The notes beneath the pieces were generated by a model. That model saw only the letters and a program-made list of their open reading frames with translations, did not search any database and had not been told where the DNA came from. Position numbers and translations under genes: made by a program. A stretch of 40,190 nucleotides of DNA from CALLVY01 sp937899855 (GTDB lineage Bacteria; Bacteroidota; Bacteroidia; Chitinophagales; Saprospiraceae). Position 1 is the first letter of the stretch, and each line of letters opens with the position of its first letter. The stretch covers positions 1 through 40,190 of the forward strand of contig JBCBQC010000056.1 of the NCBI GenBank assembly GCA_039820405.1. The letters run 5' to 3'. Shown here piece by piece: positions 27,408-35,063 of the stretch.

Positions 27408-28292
27408 ATGTCTAAACGCTCCTTCCCCAACCTCGCCACCTCCGCTTGCTTGCTGCTGGCCTTTGTCCTGTTGCTGGCATCCTGTGGCAAAGAATCCCTG
27501 GAAGAATCGGTGGCGCCCCTAGCGGAAATCGAAGCCCCCGAAGCCCTCGCCGACTACCCCTCGGAAATCACGATCGACAACTGGGAGCAATTTATCGAAG
27601 CCCCCAAGTCCGTGATCGACTACCTCGCGGCCCAAGAAGCGGCCGAGGTACAACGCAGCAAAGCCGCTACGAAAACCAACCGCCCCGAAGGCACCCAAAG
27701 AAGCAGCAGCAACTGGATCTACGGCAGCGTCGTCGCCTACAATGGCGCCTGGACCGGTATCGCCGGGGTCACCGTCAGCCAGGGTACTTGCAACACCAAT
27801 TCCTTCGCGGGAATCACCCCCAACTACTACCTCAACGTAACCAGTGGCTGTGAAAACGCTCCGGTTTGTATGTCCTACCCCACCGACATCCGCAACGGCG
27901 TCAGTACCTTCGACATCCTGTTGATTTCGCGACACATCCAGGCCATCGACTGCTTCGTTAGCCCGCAGCAGTACCTCGCCGCCGACGTCGACCGCGACGG
28001 TGACATCGACAATGACGACATGGACGGCATCCGGGATTTGGTCTTGTTCATCACCAACAATTTCCCGACCAATACCCCCAGCGTTCGCTTCATTCCCGAA
28101 GAGGACTACAACGACTTACAGTTTTCGATTACGGGTTGTACCGTTAGTGCGCAGGCGCTTTCGGCCTTTGGATTTACCCCCGATTGCTTGGCCCGTAACA
28201 CCAACGATTACGACAACGACATCGAACTCTTCGACAACGTCAACCGCCGGGTAATCAAGACGGGAGACGTGAGTGGAAACTTCTCCTTCTAA
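27408..28292 (+). CDS. Lipoprotein with dockerin-like Ca2+-binding domain
   Basis: Start chosen at ATG 27408, which gives a lipoprotein signal peptide ending LLLASC with Cys26 as the lipidation site; the earlier TTG at 27369 would add a polar tail. 294 residues. After an acidic stretch and a Thr/Ser/Arg-rich linker comes a short beta-rich part (WIYGSVVAYNG). Residues about 160-220 look like a dockerin type I domain: an F-helix GVSTFDILLISRHI followed by ADVDRDGDIDNDDMDGIRD, a complete EF-hand-type loop. No cohesin gene is in the window. It is probably anchored in the outer membrane and binds calcium. A strong terminator follows 28 bases after the stop. Confidence 0.87.
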   Translation: MSKRSFPNLATSACLLLAFVLLLASCGKESLEESVAPLAEIEAPEALADYPSEITIDNWEQFIEAPKSVIDYLAAQEAAEVQRSKAATKTNRPEGTQRSSSNWIYGSVVAYNGAWTGIAGVTVSQGTCNTNSFAGITPNYYLNVTSGCENAPVCMSYPTDIRNGVSTFDILLISRHIQAIDCFVSPQQYLAADVDRDGDIDNDDMDGIRDLVLFITNNFPTNTPSVRFIPEEDYNDLQFSITGCTVSAQALSAFGFTPDCLARNTNDYDNDIELFDNVNRRVIKTGDVSGNFSF

Positions 28293-28320
28293 TTGAAGGA
28301 CAATTTAGTGACTTCACCTT

Positions 28321-28359
28321 GCGAGTCTGCCGATCCAATCGGTGGGCTCGCGTTTTTTT
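28321..28359 (+). terminator. Rho-independent terminator of the dockerin-like lipoprotein gene
   Basis: Outer arms GCGAG / CTCGC and inner arms CCGAT / ATCGG form a two-part stem closed by a short loop, followed at once by seven T (28353-28359). It sits between convergent genes; the minus strand lacks a T run here, so it serves the lipoprotein gene. Confidence 0.85.
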
Positions 28360-28380
28360 GGTCCCTTCCCAATCCGCGGG

Positions 28381-28992
28381 CTAGCGCTTTCGGAAAATTC
28401 CGAAGAGTTCGTTGCCCATGCGGGGGGGAATGGAATTGTAGCTGCGCTCGAAAGTCCGGACGTCGAAATGGGGAGCGAGGTAGCTCAGGTATTCCTCCCG
28501 GGTACCGCCGAAGGGACGTTTTTCGAGGTCGCCACGCAGGGGGAAGTCAAACCAGAGACCGACGAGTTGGCCACCGGGCGCGAGTAGTTCGTGCACCTTT
28601 TCGGCGTAGCGCTGGCGATTGGCGGGAGTGGGTGGAAAAGAGCAAAAGAAGGTCTGCTCGATGAGGAGGTCGTAGGCTCCCTGGTGTTCGAAGAAATTGG
28701 CTTCGATGAGTTGGTCGGGAGGGAAATCGGGGACCCGTTGCTGGAAGGCGGCCAGGGGCTCGCGGGCAATATCGAGGATGTGGACGCGCTCAAAGCCCCG
28801 GCGGAAGAGGTATTCGGCTTCGTAAGAATTGCCCGCTCCGGGAATGAGGATGCGCGTTTGGGGATCGATCAATTGGTCGACGTAGGCTTTGATCGGGGTG
28901 GATACGGAGCCGATGTCCCAACCGGTCCGCGCTTCGGCGTAGCGCTGGGACCAGTACGCCTTCTGGGCGGGGGTATCGTTGATGTTTGCCAT
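28381..28992 (-). CDS. TPMT-type SAM-dependent methyltransferase
   Basis: 203 residues, the size of bacterial thiopurine S-methyltransferase-like proteins. N-terminal WSQRYAEARTGWDIG is the family signature (Trp-x-x-x-tyr ... GWDIG), followed by the SAM loop ILIPGAGNSYEAEYLFRRG, VHILDIA with the ribose-binding Asp, ANFFEH, and an FCSFPP segment where many members have FCAI/FCAL. The C-terminal LAPGGQLVGLWF also fits. Members methylate thiols, selenium or tellurium compounds, or halides; the exact substrate is not clear. It lies 32 bases after the histidine kinase gene and may be read through from it. Confidence 0.88.
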   Translation of the reverse strand: MANINDTPAQKAYWSQRYAEARTGWDIGSVSTPIKAYVDQLIDPQTRILIPGAGNSYEAEYLFRRGFERVHILDIAREPLAAFQQRVPDFPPDQLIEANFFEHQGAYDLLIEQTFFCSFPPTPANRQRYAEKVHELLAPGGQLVGLWFDFPLRGDLEKRPFGGTREEYLSYLAPHFDVRTFERSYNSIPPRMGNELFGIFRKR

Positions 28993-29024
28993 GATTTTGG
29001 AGGTATGGTGGTTGCTGTCCCCTA

Positions 29025-30353
29025 CTAACAGTGCTGGGCCACCGAAGGTTGGGATTGGGGAAGGAGGTCGGGGTCCTCCAACTGGATGGGCAGGACGACG
29101 GTAAAGGTCGCACCGGTGCCCAAACGGGAATCCAGGAGGATCTGTCCGCCGTAGTTGTCGACGATTTTTTTACACAGGCCCAGGCCCAAACCCGTGCCCG
29201 AGTACTGGGCGGAATTGTGAAGCCGTTTGAAAAACTGGAAAATCTGTTCGTGGTAGCGGGCCTCGATACCGATGCCGTTGTCGGTAAAGACGAGGTGGAG
29301 TTGCTCGGCGCTGCGGTGGGTCGTGATCGAGATGACAGGGGGCTGGCTTTCGTTGTACTTGATGCCGTTTTGGATAAAATTCTGAAAGAGGAGTAAAAAC
29401 TCCAATTCGTTGCCCACAAAATGGGGCAGGGGCGCACAGTCCAGCCGTACCGCTTTCTCTTGAATTTCATCTTGGAGGTTTTGCAGGGCCTTTTCCATCA
29501 CCAGGTTGAGATCGATCCGCGAGCGGTCCTGAATTTTGTGACTTTTGAGTTTGGACAATTCCAGGATGTCCTGCACCAAAAAGTGCATTTGCTCCGCCCC
29601 CGTTTTCACAAAGCTTAGGTTGGACAAAATCTGGGTGTACCGGCCGCGTTCGAGGTCTTTTTCGATCAAGCCAATAAAGCTAATGATGGTCCGCAGGGGA
29701 GATTTTAAGTCGTGGGAGGCGATGTAGGTAAAGCGTTCCAATTCCTCGGTGGTATCTTGGAGCTCGCGGTTGTTGTCCCGCAGGTCGCGCAAGAGCTGGC
29801 TGCGGTCTTTGTCAAACTTAAACAGGAGGATGGTGGCCCAGCCCAGGCCCCCGATAAAAACGATGAGGTCGTCGTAAGGAAAGTCGATAAGGCCTAGTAA
29901 GGGGCCGTAGTGGTGGACGTAAATGGAGGCTGCAAAGAAAATGACGAGGTGAAACACCAAGAGGGCCAGACGAGTGCGTGGGGTTTCGCGGAAGGCGACG
30001 TAGGTGATGGCCATGGAAGCCATGATGGCCAGACTTTGCCCAAAATACCCCCCCAGTAAGAAGTAGGTGGTGCTGATCCACAAGGGGGAGCCGACCGAGA
30101 TAAAATAGCGCGCCAGTTTGATTTTACCCAAGGCATTTAGGATGATGACGGCAGTGTAGAGCTGGGCAACGCAAAGAGTGACCACCACGTAGGGAAAGGG
30201 GAAGTCGATCCACCAAGCCAGATTGGTCATGAACAGCGTCCCCAAGCCCGACAATAAGGACATCCCGTTGTACAGACGAATCAGCTCGTTTTCCTCCGGG
30301 TGCCGTTCCGACACGCCCAAATCTATGATCCAATGCCAAAGCTTTGCTACCAA
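29025..30353 (-). CDS. Membrane-bound sensor histidine kinase
   Basis: 442 residues. Residues about 30-180 hold five or six hydrophobic segments with short loops and no large periplasmic domain, so the signal is probably sensed in or at the membrane. A short coiled coil (181-206, RDLRDNNRELQDTTEELE) leads to the HisKA motif with phospho-accepting His214 in YIASHDLKSPLRTII. The HATPase domain has the N box NFIQNGIKYNE, G1 DNGIGI, the F box and G2 GTGLGLGLCKKIV. This is the phytochrome-like HisKA subgroup common in Bacteroidota. No response regulator is next to it, so it is an orphan kinase here. Upstream is the PagL-like gene, 94 bases away. Confidence 0.93.
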   Translation of the reverse strand: MVAKLWHWIIDLGVSERHPEENELIRLYNGMSLLSGLGTLFMTNLAWWIDFPFPYVVVTLCVAQLYTAVIILNALGKIKLARYFISVGSPLWISTTYFLLGGYFGQSLAIMASMAITYVAFRETPRTRLALLVFHLVIFFAASIYVHHYGPLLGLIDFPYDDLIVFIGGLGWATILLFKFDKDRSQLLRDLRDNNRELQDTTEELERFTYIASHDLKSPLRTIISFIGLIEKDLERGRYTQILSNLSFVKTGAEQMHFLVQDILELSKLKSHKIQDRSRIDLNLVMEKALQNLQDEIQEKAVRLDCAPLPHFVGNELEFLLLFQNFIQNGIKYNESQPPVISITTHRSAEQLHLVFTDNGIGIEARYHEQIFQFFKRLHNSAQYSGTGLGLGLCKKIVDNYGGQILLDSRLGTGATFTVVLPIQLEDPDLLPQSQPSVAQHC

Positions 30354-30447
30354 ACCATCAACTATTTGCTAAGCGCTAAAAAGTACAATAGTCATTCCAC
30401 AAAGCCCGTTCTGCGTCTTCTCCGGCGGAGAAACCACAAATATCCAA

Positions 30448-31080
30448 CTACTGCGGCCAATCCAGGATAAAACCCAGGGTGTAAACAACGTTATTGACCC
30501 CCGCGTTGGGTTGCATCAGATTGGCATTGCTGATGTGCCGAAACCCATAACTCAAATCCAGTACCAGATTCTTTTCCAGTCGAATATCCACACCGACGAA
30601 GTAGTTGTTGGTAAACAGAAAACCCTCGCGCTGCCGTTCGATGACGTCGTTGACGAAATGGGGTCCGTAGCCGACGTAGGCGTAGCAACTGAGTCGATCC
30701 TCCCACAGTTTCTTCCGGGCCAGAATCGAAAGGTTGGCCCCAAACTCAAAGCCCCGTCGCCGGTCATTGATGTCCCGCAGGGAAATAAAACGGGTGGAGA
30801 CCAGCAGGGGCTGGACCAACAGCTCCAGGTCCCAATTCCTCCGATTGATCAAGCCGTGATAATACTGTAAATTGATGGCCCCAAAGCGGTAGTGGTAGTC
30901 GACGGCCAGTAGGTCTTGATTGCCGTAGGCAAAGGTAAAACCAAGCTTGCGCAGCCCTTTGGTGGGCATTGTCCCTTCCTGGGCGGATGCGGCGGGTAAG
31001 CCCCAAAACCCTAACAGTACCAGTATTACTACGAGGGTCGCAATCATTTTTTTCGGTATACTCCAATCCATGTACATCAT
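30448..31080 (-). CDS. PagL-like lipid A 3-O-deacylase / acyloxyacyl hydrolase
   Basis: 210 residues from ATG 31080; ATG 31071 or 31047 are alternative starts, the last giving a signal peptide MIATLVVILVLLGFWGLPAA directly. The mature part alternates hydrophobic and polar residues as in a small eight-stranded outer-membrane barrel. The motif GFRHISNANL holds His182 and Ser184, matching the catalytic HxSN of PagL, which removes an acyl chain from lipid A. At the position of the third PagL residue (Glu, 14 after His) there is Asn196, followed by another Asn; I believe Asn is common in distant members, so activity is not excluded. It ends in LGFILDWPQ, a C-terminal barrel strand. The EAD11-like gene lies 43 bases upstream on the same strand. 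Confidence 0.82.
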   Translation of the reverse strand: MMYMDWSIPKKMIATLVVILVLLGFWGLPAASAQEGTMPTKGLRKLGFTFAYGNQDLLAVDYHYRFGAINLQYYHGLINRRNWDLELLVQPLLVSTRFISLRDINDRRRGFEFGANLSILARKKLWEDRLSCYAYVGYGPHFVNDVIERQREGFLFTNNYFVGVDIRLEKNLVLDLSYGFRHISNANLMQPNAGVNNVVYTLGFILDWPQ

Positions 31081-31123
31081 TTTTTAGCTCAACCCACTCC
31101 CCTGTCCGATGCCCCACCCGCTC

Positions 31124-31423
31124 TCACCCCAGTCGTTTGCTACTCGGCAGGTCTCTCACAATACGCAGCAGCGAACTAATGATCTCGACTCGCATGTCTA
31201 CCGCATTCTTCTTCGAAATCATCCCCCGGATCTCCGCCTGCTCTAAATTTCTCCACCTCCACGCAACCAAGAATGCAGCGTCTTCGAGTACCTCCGTCTC
31301 GCCCCCGCTCAAATAAGCAATAAGCTGCTCAATCGCAATATCGGCCTTTCCCCGCGCAATTAATTGCTGGAAATAAAAAGATGGATTATTTTCGTCAAAA
31401 AAAGGGAGGTCTAAGTTTTTCAT
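31124..31423 (-). CDS. Free-standing effector-associated-domain (EAD11-like) protein
   Basis: 99 residues, soluble. The pattern from residue 20 to 92 (QLIARGKADIAIEQLIAYL, then FLVAWRWRNLEQAEIRGMIS, then RVEIISSLLRIVRDL) matches my recollection of EAD11: a first helix pair with LIxxGxxxxAIxxL, a long helix with xRxxxLExxxxxGxIS, and a last helix ending in LLxxxxDL. EADs are adaptor domains fused to NTPases, proteases, TIR, CHAT and other effectors in bacterial conflict systems and pair with a matching EAD in a partner. Here it stands alone, with about 20 extra N-terminal residues. No obvious EAD-bearing effector is in the window. It lies 43 bases before the PagL-like gene and diverges from the MBL gene. 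Confidence 0.7.
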   Translation of the reverse strand: MKNLDLPFFDENNPSFYFQQLIARGKADIAIEQLIAYLSGGETEVLEDAAFLVAWRWRNLEQAEIRGMISKKNAVDMRVEIISSLLRIVRDLPSSKRLG

Positions 31424-31438
31424 GGGATGTTTGAAATT

Positions 31439-31474
31439 TTATATTAAAAATATAAATATAATAACTAATCGCAA
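31439..31474 (-). promoter_or_regulatory. Possible promoter with palindrome in the divergent spacer
   Basis: On the minus strand, TTG (31472-31474) and TATTTTTA (31445-31452) are 19 bases apart, one base short of a full Bacteroidota -7 match. TTATATTAAAAATATAA (31439-31455), with 7-bp arms around AAA, covers the -7 element. The tract is so AT-rich that such matches can be chance. Confidence 0.3.
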
Positions 31475-31482
31475 TATTACGC

Positions 31483-32316
31483 ATGAAACTCCGTAAAACT
31501 TTCCGCCACGATGCCATCCAAGCCTTTCAGTTTGGCTACTGGCCCTGGGGAAAGCCCCGTTTTACGGTTTTTGTTTACTACATCGATGGCCTCCTCATCG
31601 ATACGGGACAGCGACACATGCGACGGGAAGTACTCGAGAGCGTGTCCCCCCTGGCGGTCGACCAAATTTTCCTCACCCACCACCACGAAGACCACTCCGG
31701 TAATCTCGGCCCTCTTCAAGCCCAATTTGGCTGTCCGACTTACGCTTCGGCGGCCTGCGTGGAGCTAATGAAAAAGCCACCGCCCATCAGTTGGGCGCAG
31801 TACCTGAGTTGGGGAAAGGCCACGGCCAACCGGTCCATACAAGTAGAGGAAAAACAGCTCCGTACCTCCCGTTTCCAGTTTGAGTTGATTCCCATTCCGG
31901 GGCACGCTCCCGATATGCTGGGCCTGTACGAGGCCCAACGGGGTTGGTTCTTCTCCGCCGACCTGTTTATCAGCGACTACATCAAGTTCTACCTACGATC
32001 GGAAAGCATGGCCCAGCAAATCGAGTCGATTCGTCGGGTGTTGCAGTTGGACTTTGAACAACTCTGGTGTAGCCACAATCCCATCCGGCGGGGTGGACGC
32101 CGTCGTTTGGAGCGCAAGCTGGCTTTTTTGGAAGATTTCTACGGCCGGGTGAGTCAGTTGCACGGGGCGGGCCAGCCCGCAGCCTCGATCTTACGGGAGC
32201 TGGGACTGCGCGAAGATCGCTTCCTGCGTTGGATTTCGGGTGGTGCCCTGTCGGTAGAAAATATGGTACGTTCCGTCGTACGGGATGAGCAAGCGCACCA
32301 CGGACGGGCCCAATAA
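31483..32316 (+). CDS. MBL-fold metallo-hydrolase
   Basis: 277 residues. The metal motif HxHxDH is complete (THHHEDHSGN: His66, His68, Asp70, His71). Later ligands appear as His in IPGHAPDMLGLY, Asp in FFSADLFISDY and His in LWCSHNP. The short strand YYIDGLLIDTG before the motif is typical. The C-terminal 70 residues are helical and basic, as in the LACTB2-like or RNase-Z-like branch that has an extra helical domain. No signal peptide, so it acts in the cytosol. Substrate unknown; thioester, lactone or nucleic acid are all possible. It diverges from the EAD11-like gene with a 59-base spacer and converges on the kinase gene. Confidence 0.9.
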   Translation: MKLRKTFRHDAIQAFQFGYWPWGKPRFTVFVYYIDGLLIDTGQRHMRREVLESVSPLAVDQIFLTHHHEDHSGNLGPLQAQFGCPTYASAACVELMKKPPPISWAQYLSWGKATANRSIQVEEKQLRTSRFQFELIPIPGHAPDMLGLYEAQRGWFFSADLFISDYIKFYLRSESMAQQIESIRRVLQLDFEQLWCSHNPIRRGGRRRLERKLAFLEDFYGRVSQLHGAGQPAASILRELGLREDRFLRWISGGALSVENMVRSVVRDEQAHHGRAQ

Positions 32317-32340
32317 GCGGCTCGACAAGTATCCCGCCCG

Positions 32341-33570
32341 CTACGGGGTGCCGGGTGAATCGGGGGCCGCCCCCGCTTCCCAACGGGCCAGTAAATACGC
32401 CCGTAGATCGGCCTCCGTAACGAGCTGGGTGGCGGGAAACAAGGAGGTGCCTCGATCCTCAACTTGAACCAAATCCCGTTCGTAATACTGCGTTACGGAA
32501 GCCGCCGGACCCGGCGAAAAAACGAACATAAAATCCGCCATACGCCCCAGGCTAGCCGCGCTACGGAGGAAGAGATCGTAGCGCTGGGGCTCGCTTACGA
32601 GCAAGGCTACCCCGCGTTGTACCGGGCCACCCGGCAGAACGTAGGCCAATTCAAAGGCCTCCAGGGAAGTGCCGGGGATGCGGTCTTTGAGGAGAAAACC
32701 AAGCCCCCGCAGGTAAGCCAAAAAGAGGGCCGCCCGTTCGGTCGGGGCCAGCTTTTCCCAGAAGGCGAGCAAGACCGCTCGGCCATCCACCGGTACGGCC
32801 CCTGGTGAAGACGTGGTGGTGCGTCGCAGGCGAGTGAGTAGGTGCTCCACCACCAGCGGATCGGGACCCCGCAGGCCAAAGGCCGATGGGCCCGGCGGGG
32901 ACGGGGGCAGCTCGGGGGGCAATTGCGCCACCAGCCAGGAGGGACCGGAGGTACGCAGGGCCCGGAGCATGGCCGCCAGTACGCTTTCGATGGTCCCGTT
33001 GGCATCGATTTCGATGATGCGCTCCTGACGCTCCGCCTCCAAAAAGGCAATGGCTTCGCGGTACTTGTCGCGCGTTTCGGAGAGGTTGCGCTCAAACAAC
33101 TCGCGGGGCTTGTTGCGAATCTTCATCCGTTCGTAGCAGACCTCATTGCTTACGTTCATAAAAAAAAAGAGGTCCGGTCGGCGAGCGCGTTCGTTCAGCC
33201 GCATTACCTCCGCCATGGAAAAATCTTCGGTCGACTGGTACACCAAGGAGGACAGGTAGTAACGATCGCAGAGCAGGATCCGCTGGGACTCCGCGGCCAG
33301 CCAGGGATTGATGTCCCGATCGCAATGGTCCATCCGATTGGCGGCGAAGGCGAGGGCGAGGGTGCGGTGGGAAAAATTGGAAATTCTCTTTTCGAGGACC
33401 TGGCGAATAAAGAGCCCCCCACAGGAAGCATCGTGGGGCTCGTAGGTCAACTTGACCGCCTTTCCCGTGAGCGCTTGCAGGTGGTTGGCCAGCAGCCGGG
33501 TGACGGAGGTTTTTCCCGAGCCATCCAAACCTTCGATGACCAGAAATAAGGAGTCGTTGTTCACAAGCAT
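32341..33570 (-). CDS. tmk: Thymidylate kinase with a 200-residue C-terminal extension
   Basis: Start chosen at ATG 33570 because the kinase fold begins there (MLVNNDSLFLVIEGLDGSGK); the frame stays open upstream into the dispersed repeat but without family similarity. Residues 1-205 are a thymidylate kinase: P-loop GLDGSGKTS (14-22), the DRY motif in LLCDRYYLSSLVYQ (102-104), and a lid-like KIRNKPRELFE. It converts dTMP to dTDP. Normal Tmk ends near residue 205-215; this one runs to 409. The extension starts with a Pro-rich linker (PPELPPSPPGPSAFG) and continues as a mixed fold that I do not recognise. Whether this is the housekeeping Tmk or an extra paralogue cannot be told here. It converges with the MBL gene, 24 bases apart. 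Confidence 0.85.
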   Translation of the reverse strand: MLVNNDSLFLVIEGLDGSGKTSVTRLLANHLQALTGKAVKLTYEPHDASCGGLFIRQVLEKRISNFSHRTLALAFAANRMDHCDRDINPWLAAESQRILLCDRYYLSSLVYQSTEDFSMAEVMRLNERARRPDLFFFMNVSNEVCYERMKIRNKPRELFERNLSETRDKYREAIAFLEAERQERIIEIDANGTIESVLAAMLRALRTSGPSWLVAQLPPELPPSPPGPSAFGLRGPDPLVVEHLLTRLRRTTTSSPGAVPVDGRAVLLAFWEKLAPTERAALFLAYLRGLGFLLKDRIPGTSLEAFELAYVLPGGPVQRGVALLVSEPQRYDLFLRSAASLGRMADFMFVFSPGPAASVTQYYERDLVQVEDRGTSLFPATQLVTEADLRAYLLARWEAGAAPDSPGTP

Positions 33571-34125
33571 CGGATTAAGTCGAGTTATAAGGACTTTACT
33601 GATCGACGGCTCGGCTACCGGAGGCGCACCGTCGGTGGTAAAGATAGTAAACTCCACTGTCCTCCGGTCCTGTAGTACGGCGGAAATAAAAAGGGAGGAA
33701 CTAGGGACGGTCCAAGGGAGTTTTGGGGTAAATTCGGGAACGAACAGTATTTCACCCACTGGGTGGGAGCCCACCCTCAAGGTGACGACGCCAACGCCCC
33801 CCCTTTGCGGTCGCTGCACCAAAGCACAGCTCCGCTACCCAGACCCGGAATTCCTCACTCCGGTCGGTTTCAATACCAAAGAATTGCCCCTTTCTAGAAT
33901 GAGGAATTCCGGTACATAGACGCTCCGGAGGGTGAAATTCCATAAGAATAAATAAAAATAATATTTAATAAAAAAACTTAATAATTGGTAGTCAAAGGCT
34001 TAAGTGGCTAAAAAAAATTAAAAAAAAGTCAGCCGCCAGCTCAAAATATCCTTTACTGACGGGAATCTCCGGCATCCAACTACCTTCCCTCAAGTATAAA
34101 CCCGATTCCATCGTGGGCCACTAGC
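33571..34125. other. Intergenic region with dispersed repeat and AT-rich tract
   Basis: No credible gene. It holds copy 2 of the dispersed repeat (33733-33945) and then a very AT-rich stretch (33946-34040), which may contain the kinase promoter; if so the repeat would be transcribed, in antisense, as part of that leader. Upstream extension of the kinase frame through 33822 is not coding in character. Short minus-strand frames in 34019-34111 are not convincing. Confidence 0.5.
33733..33945 (+). repeat. Dispersed intergenic repeat, copy 2
   Basis: 213 bases, same orientation as 22619-22829. Here the second inverted pair is perfect over 13 bp: CCGGAATTCCTCA (from 33844) and TGAGGAATTCCGG (ending 33912), with about 43 bases between. 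The first identical block contains the overlapping CACCC/GGGTG and GGGTGGG/CCCACCC hairpins. The segment between the two identical blocks, about 40 bases, differs strongly between the copies although its length is kept. Confidence 0.85.
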
Positions 34126-34159
34126 AAAAAGCCCTCCCGGTAGTTCGTACCGGAAGGGC
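34126..34159 (-). terminator. Rho-independent terminator of the ATP-grasp gene
   Basis: On the minus strand GCCCTTCCGGTA and TACCGGGAGGGC form a 12-bp stem with one mismatch and a 5-base loop, followed by five T. It begins 16 bases after the 34175 stop and ends the minus-strand transcript. Confidence 0.85.
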
Positions 34160-34174
34160 CAGAAGTGACACCCC

Positions 34175-34951
34175 TTAGCTCGCCAACCACCGGAAGAGGT
34201 ACTGCCGGTACAGGGCCTCCAACTCCGCGAAGCGCGTGACATTGGGGATGTGGTTGACCTCCAACAGGTGCTTTTCCCCGTCCTCGCCGACGATGTAATC
34301 GTTCGCCAGCATGGCCAGCCCAAAGTGTGCCTTGAGGGCCAGGGTATCGGCCAGGAGCTCGGGGTCCAGCTCGGTGATGGCGGCCGTGGGGTGGTGGATC
34401 GACTTGAGCCAGTCGTCCCCTTCCAAGTTGATCTGGAGATGTTGATCCCCGATGGAGACCACCCGCACCGCCCGACCGGGAAAGAAGGGTTCGATCACGG
34501 CGGGATCCTCGCTCGTCCACTGCGTATCAAATTTGACTTTGTTTTCTCCACAATGCCAATTGCCCCACTTGCCCACCGTCATCCGATCGACCCGAACCCG
34601 CGTCCCGGGTCCCACCATCCCCCGTTTGGTATTGAACCGACTGACGCGCAGCGCCCGCGCCAAACAGGGCAGCTTGAGCCGACAATTCATCATCCCCAAC
34701 GGATTGGGAAAGCAGGGACCCGCCCAGATCGCCAGTGCGGTGAGAAGGTCAAAATCGTCTTCGTAAATCCCGTGGAACACCACCCGATCGACGGGCAGCA
34801 TGCCGACGCCACTGCTCTTTTCGATGTACAGCACCCCGTCCAACACTTGGAAGCGAGGCAGCATGGGATGGTAAATAAAGGGACCAAAATGACGTTCGCG
34901 AACGTCCTGGACGAGTCGGGCATCGAGCCCAATAATACACAGTCGTTTCAT
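34175..34951 (-). CDS. ATP-grasp-fold ligase-like protein
   Basis: 258 residues, short for an ATP-grasp enzyme. Fold marks: a pre-ATP-grasp part (residues 1-75, CIIGLDARL ... VVFHGIYEDDFDLL), an FPNPLGMMNCRLK segment, an ATP-contacting Lys128 in VGKWGNWHCGENK, Glu154 in VIEPFFPGRAVRVVSIG, Asp218 in LAMLANDYIVGEDG, and the metal-binding Glu231 and Asn233 in LLEVNHIPNV. This layout is that of RimK/D-Ala-D-Ala-ligase-like enzymes that activate a carboxylate as acyl phosphate and join it to an amine, hydroxyl or thiol. It follows the DUF1152 gene by 112 bases on the same strand. The target is unknown; a peptide or small metabolite is plausible. Confidence 0.8.
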   Translation of the reverse strand: MKRLCIIGLDARLVQDVRERHFGPFIYHPMLPRFQVLDGVLYIEKSSGVGMLPVDRVVFHGIYEDDFDLLTALAIWAGPCFPNPLGMMNCRLKLPCLARALRVSRFNTKRGMVGPGTRVRVDRMTVGKWGNWHCGENKVKFDTQWTSEDPAVIEPFFPGRAVRVVSIGDQHLQINLEGDDWLKSIHHPTAAITELDPELLADTLALKAHFGLAMLANDYIVGEDGEKHLLEVNHIPNVTRFAELEALYRQYLFRWLAS

Positions 34952-35063
34952 TGTTGTTTTAGTTTATGGTTACTGTATACTGATAAATATTATCCACCTC
35001 CCCAACAGCCGATCGGGGCAATAAATTCCACCGCCTGGTCAAGCCCACCGTTTGGACGGGTGG

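Noticed and set aside
33571..33822. 84-residue N-terminal extension of the thymidylate kinase
   Set aside because: It runs into the dispersed repeat and has no similarity to the family; the kinase fold begins right after ATG 33570.
34019..34111. Small minus-strand peptide gene after the ATP-grasp terminator
   Set aside because: It lies in AT-rich DNA, has no leader, membrane or family feature and no promoter, and starts only 15 bases behind a strong terminator.
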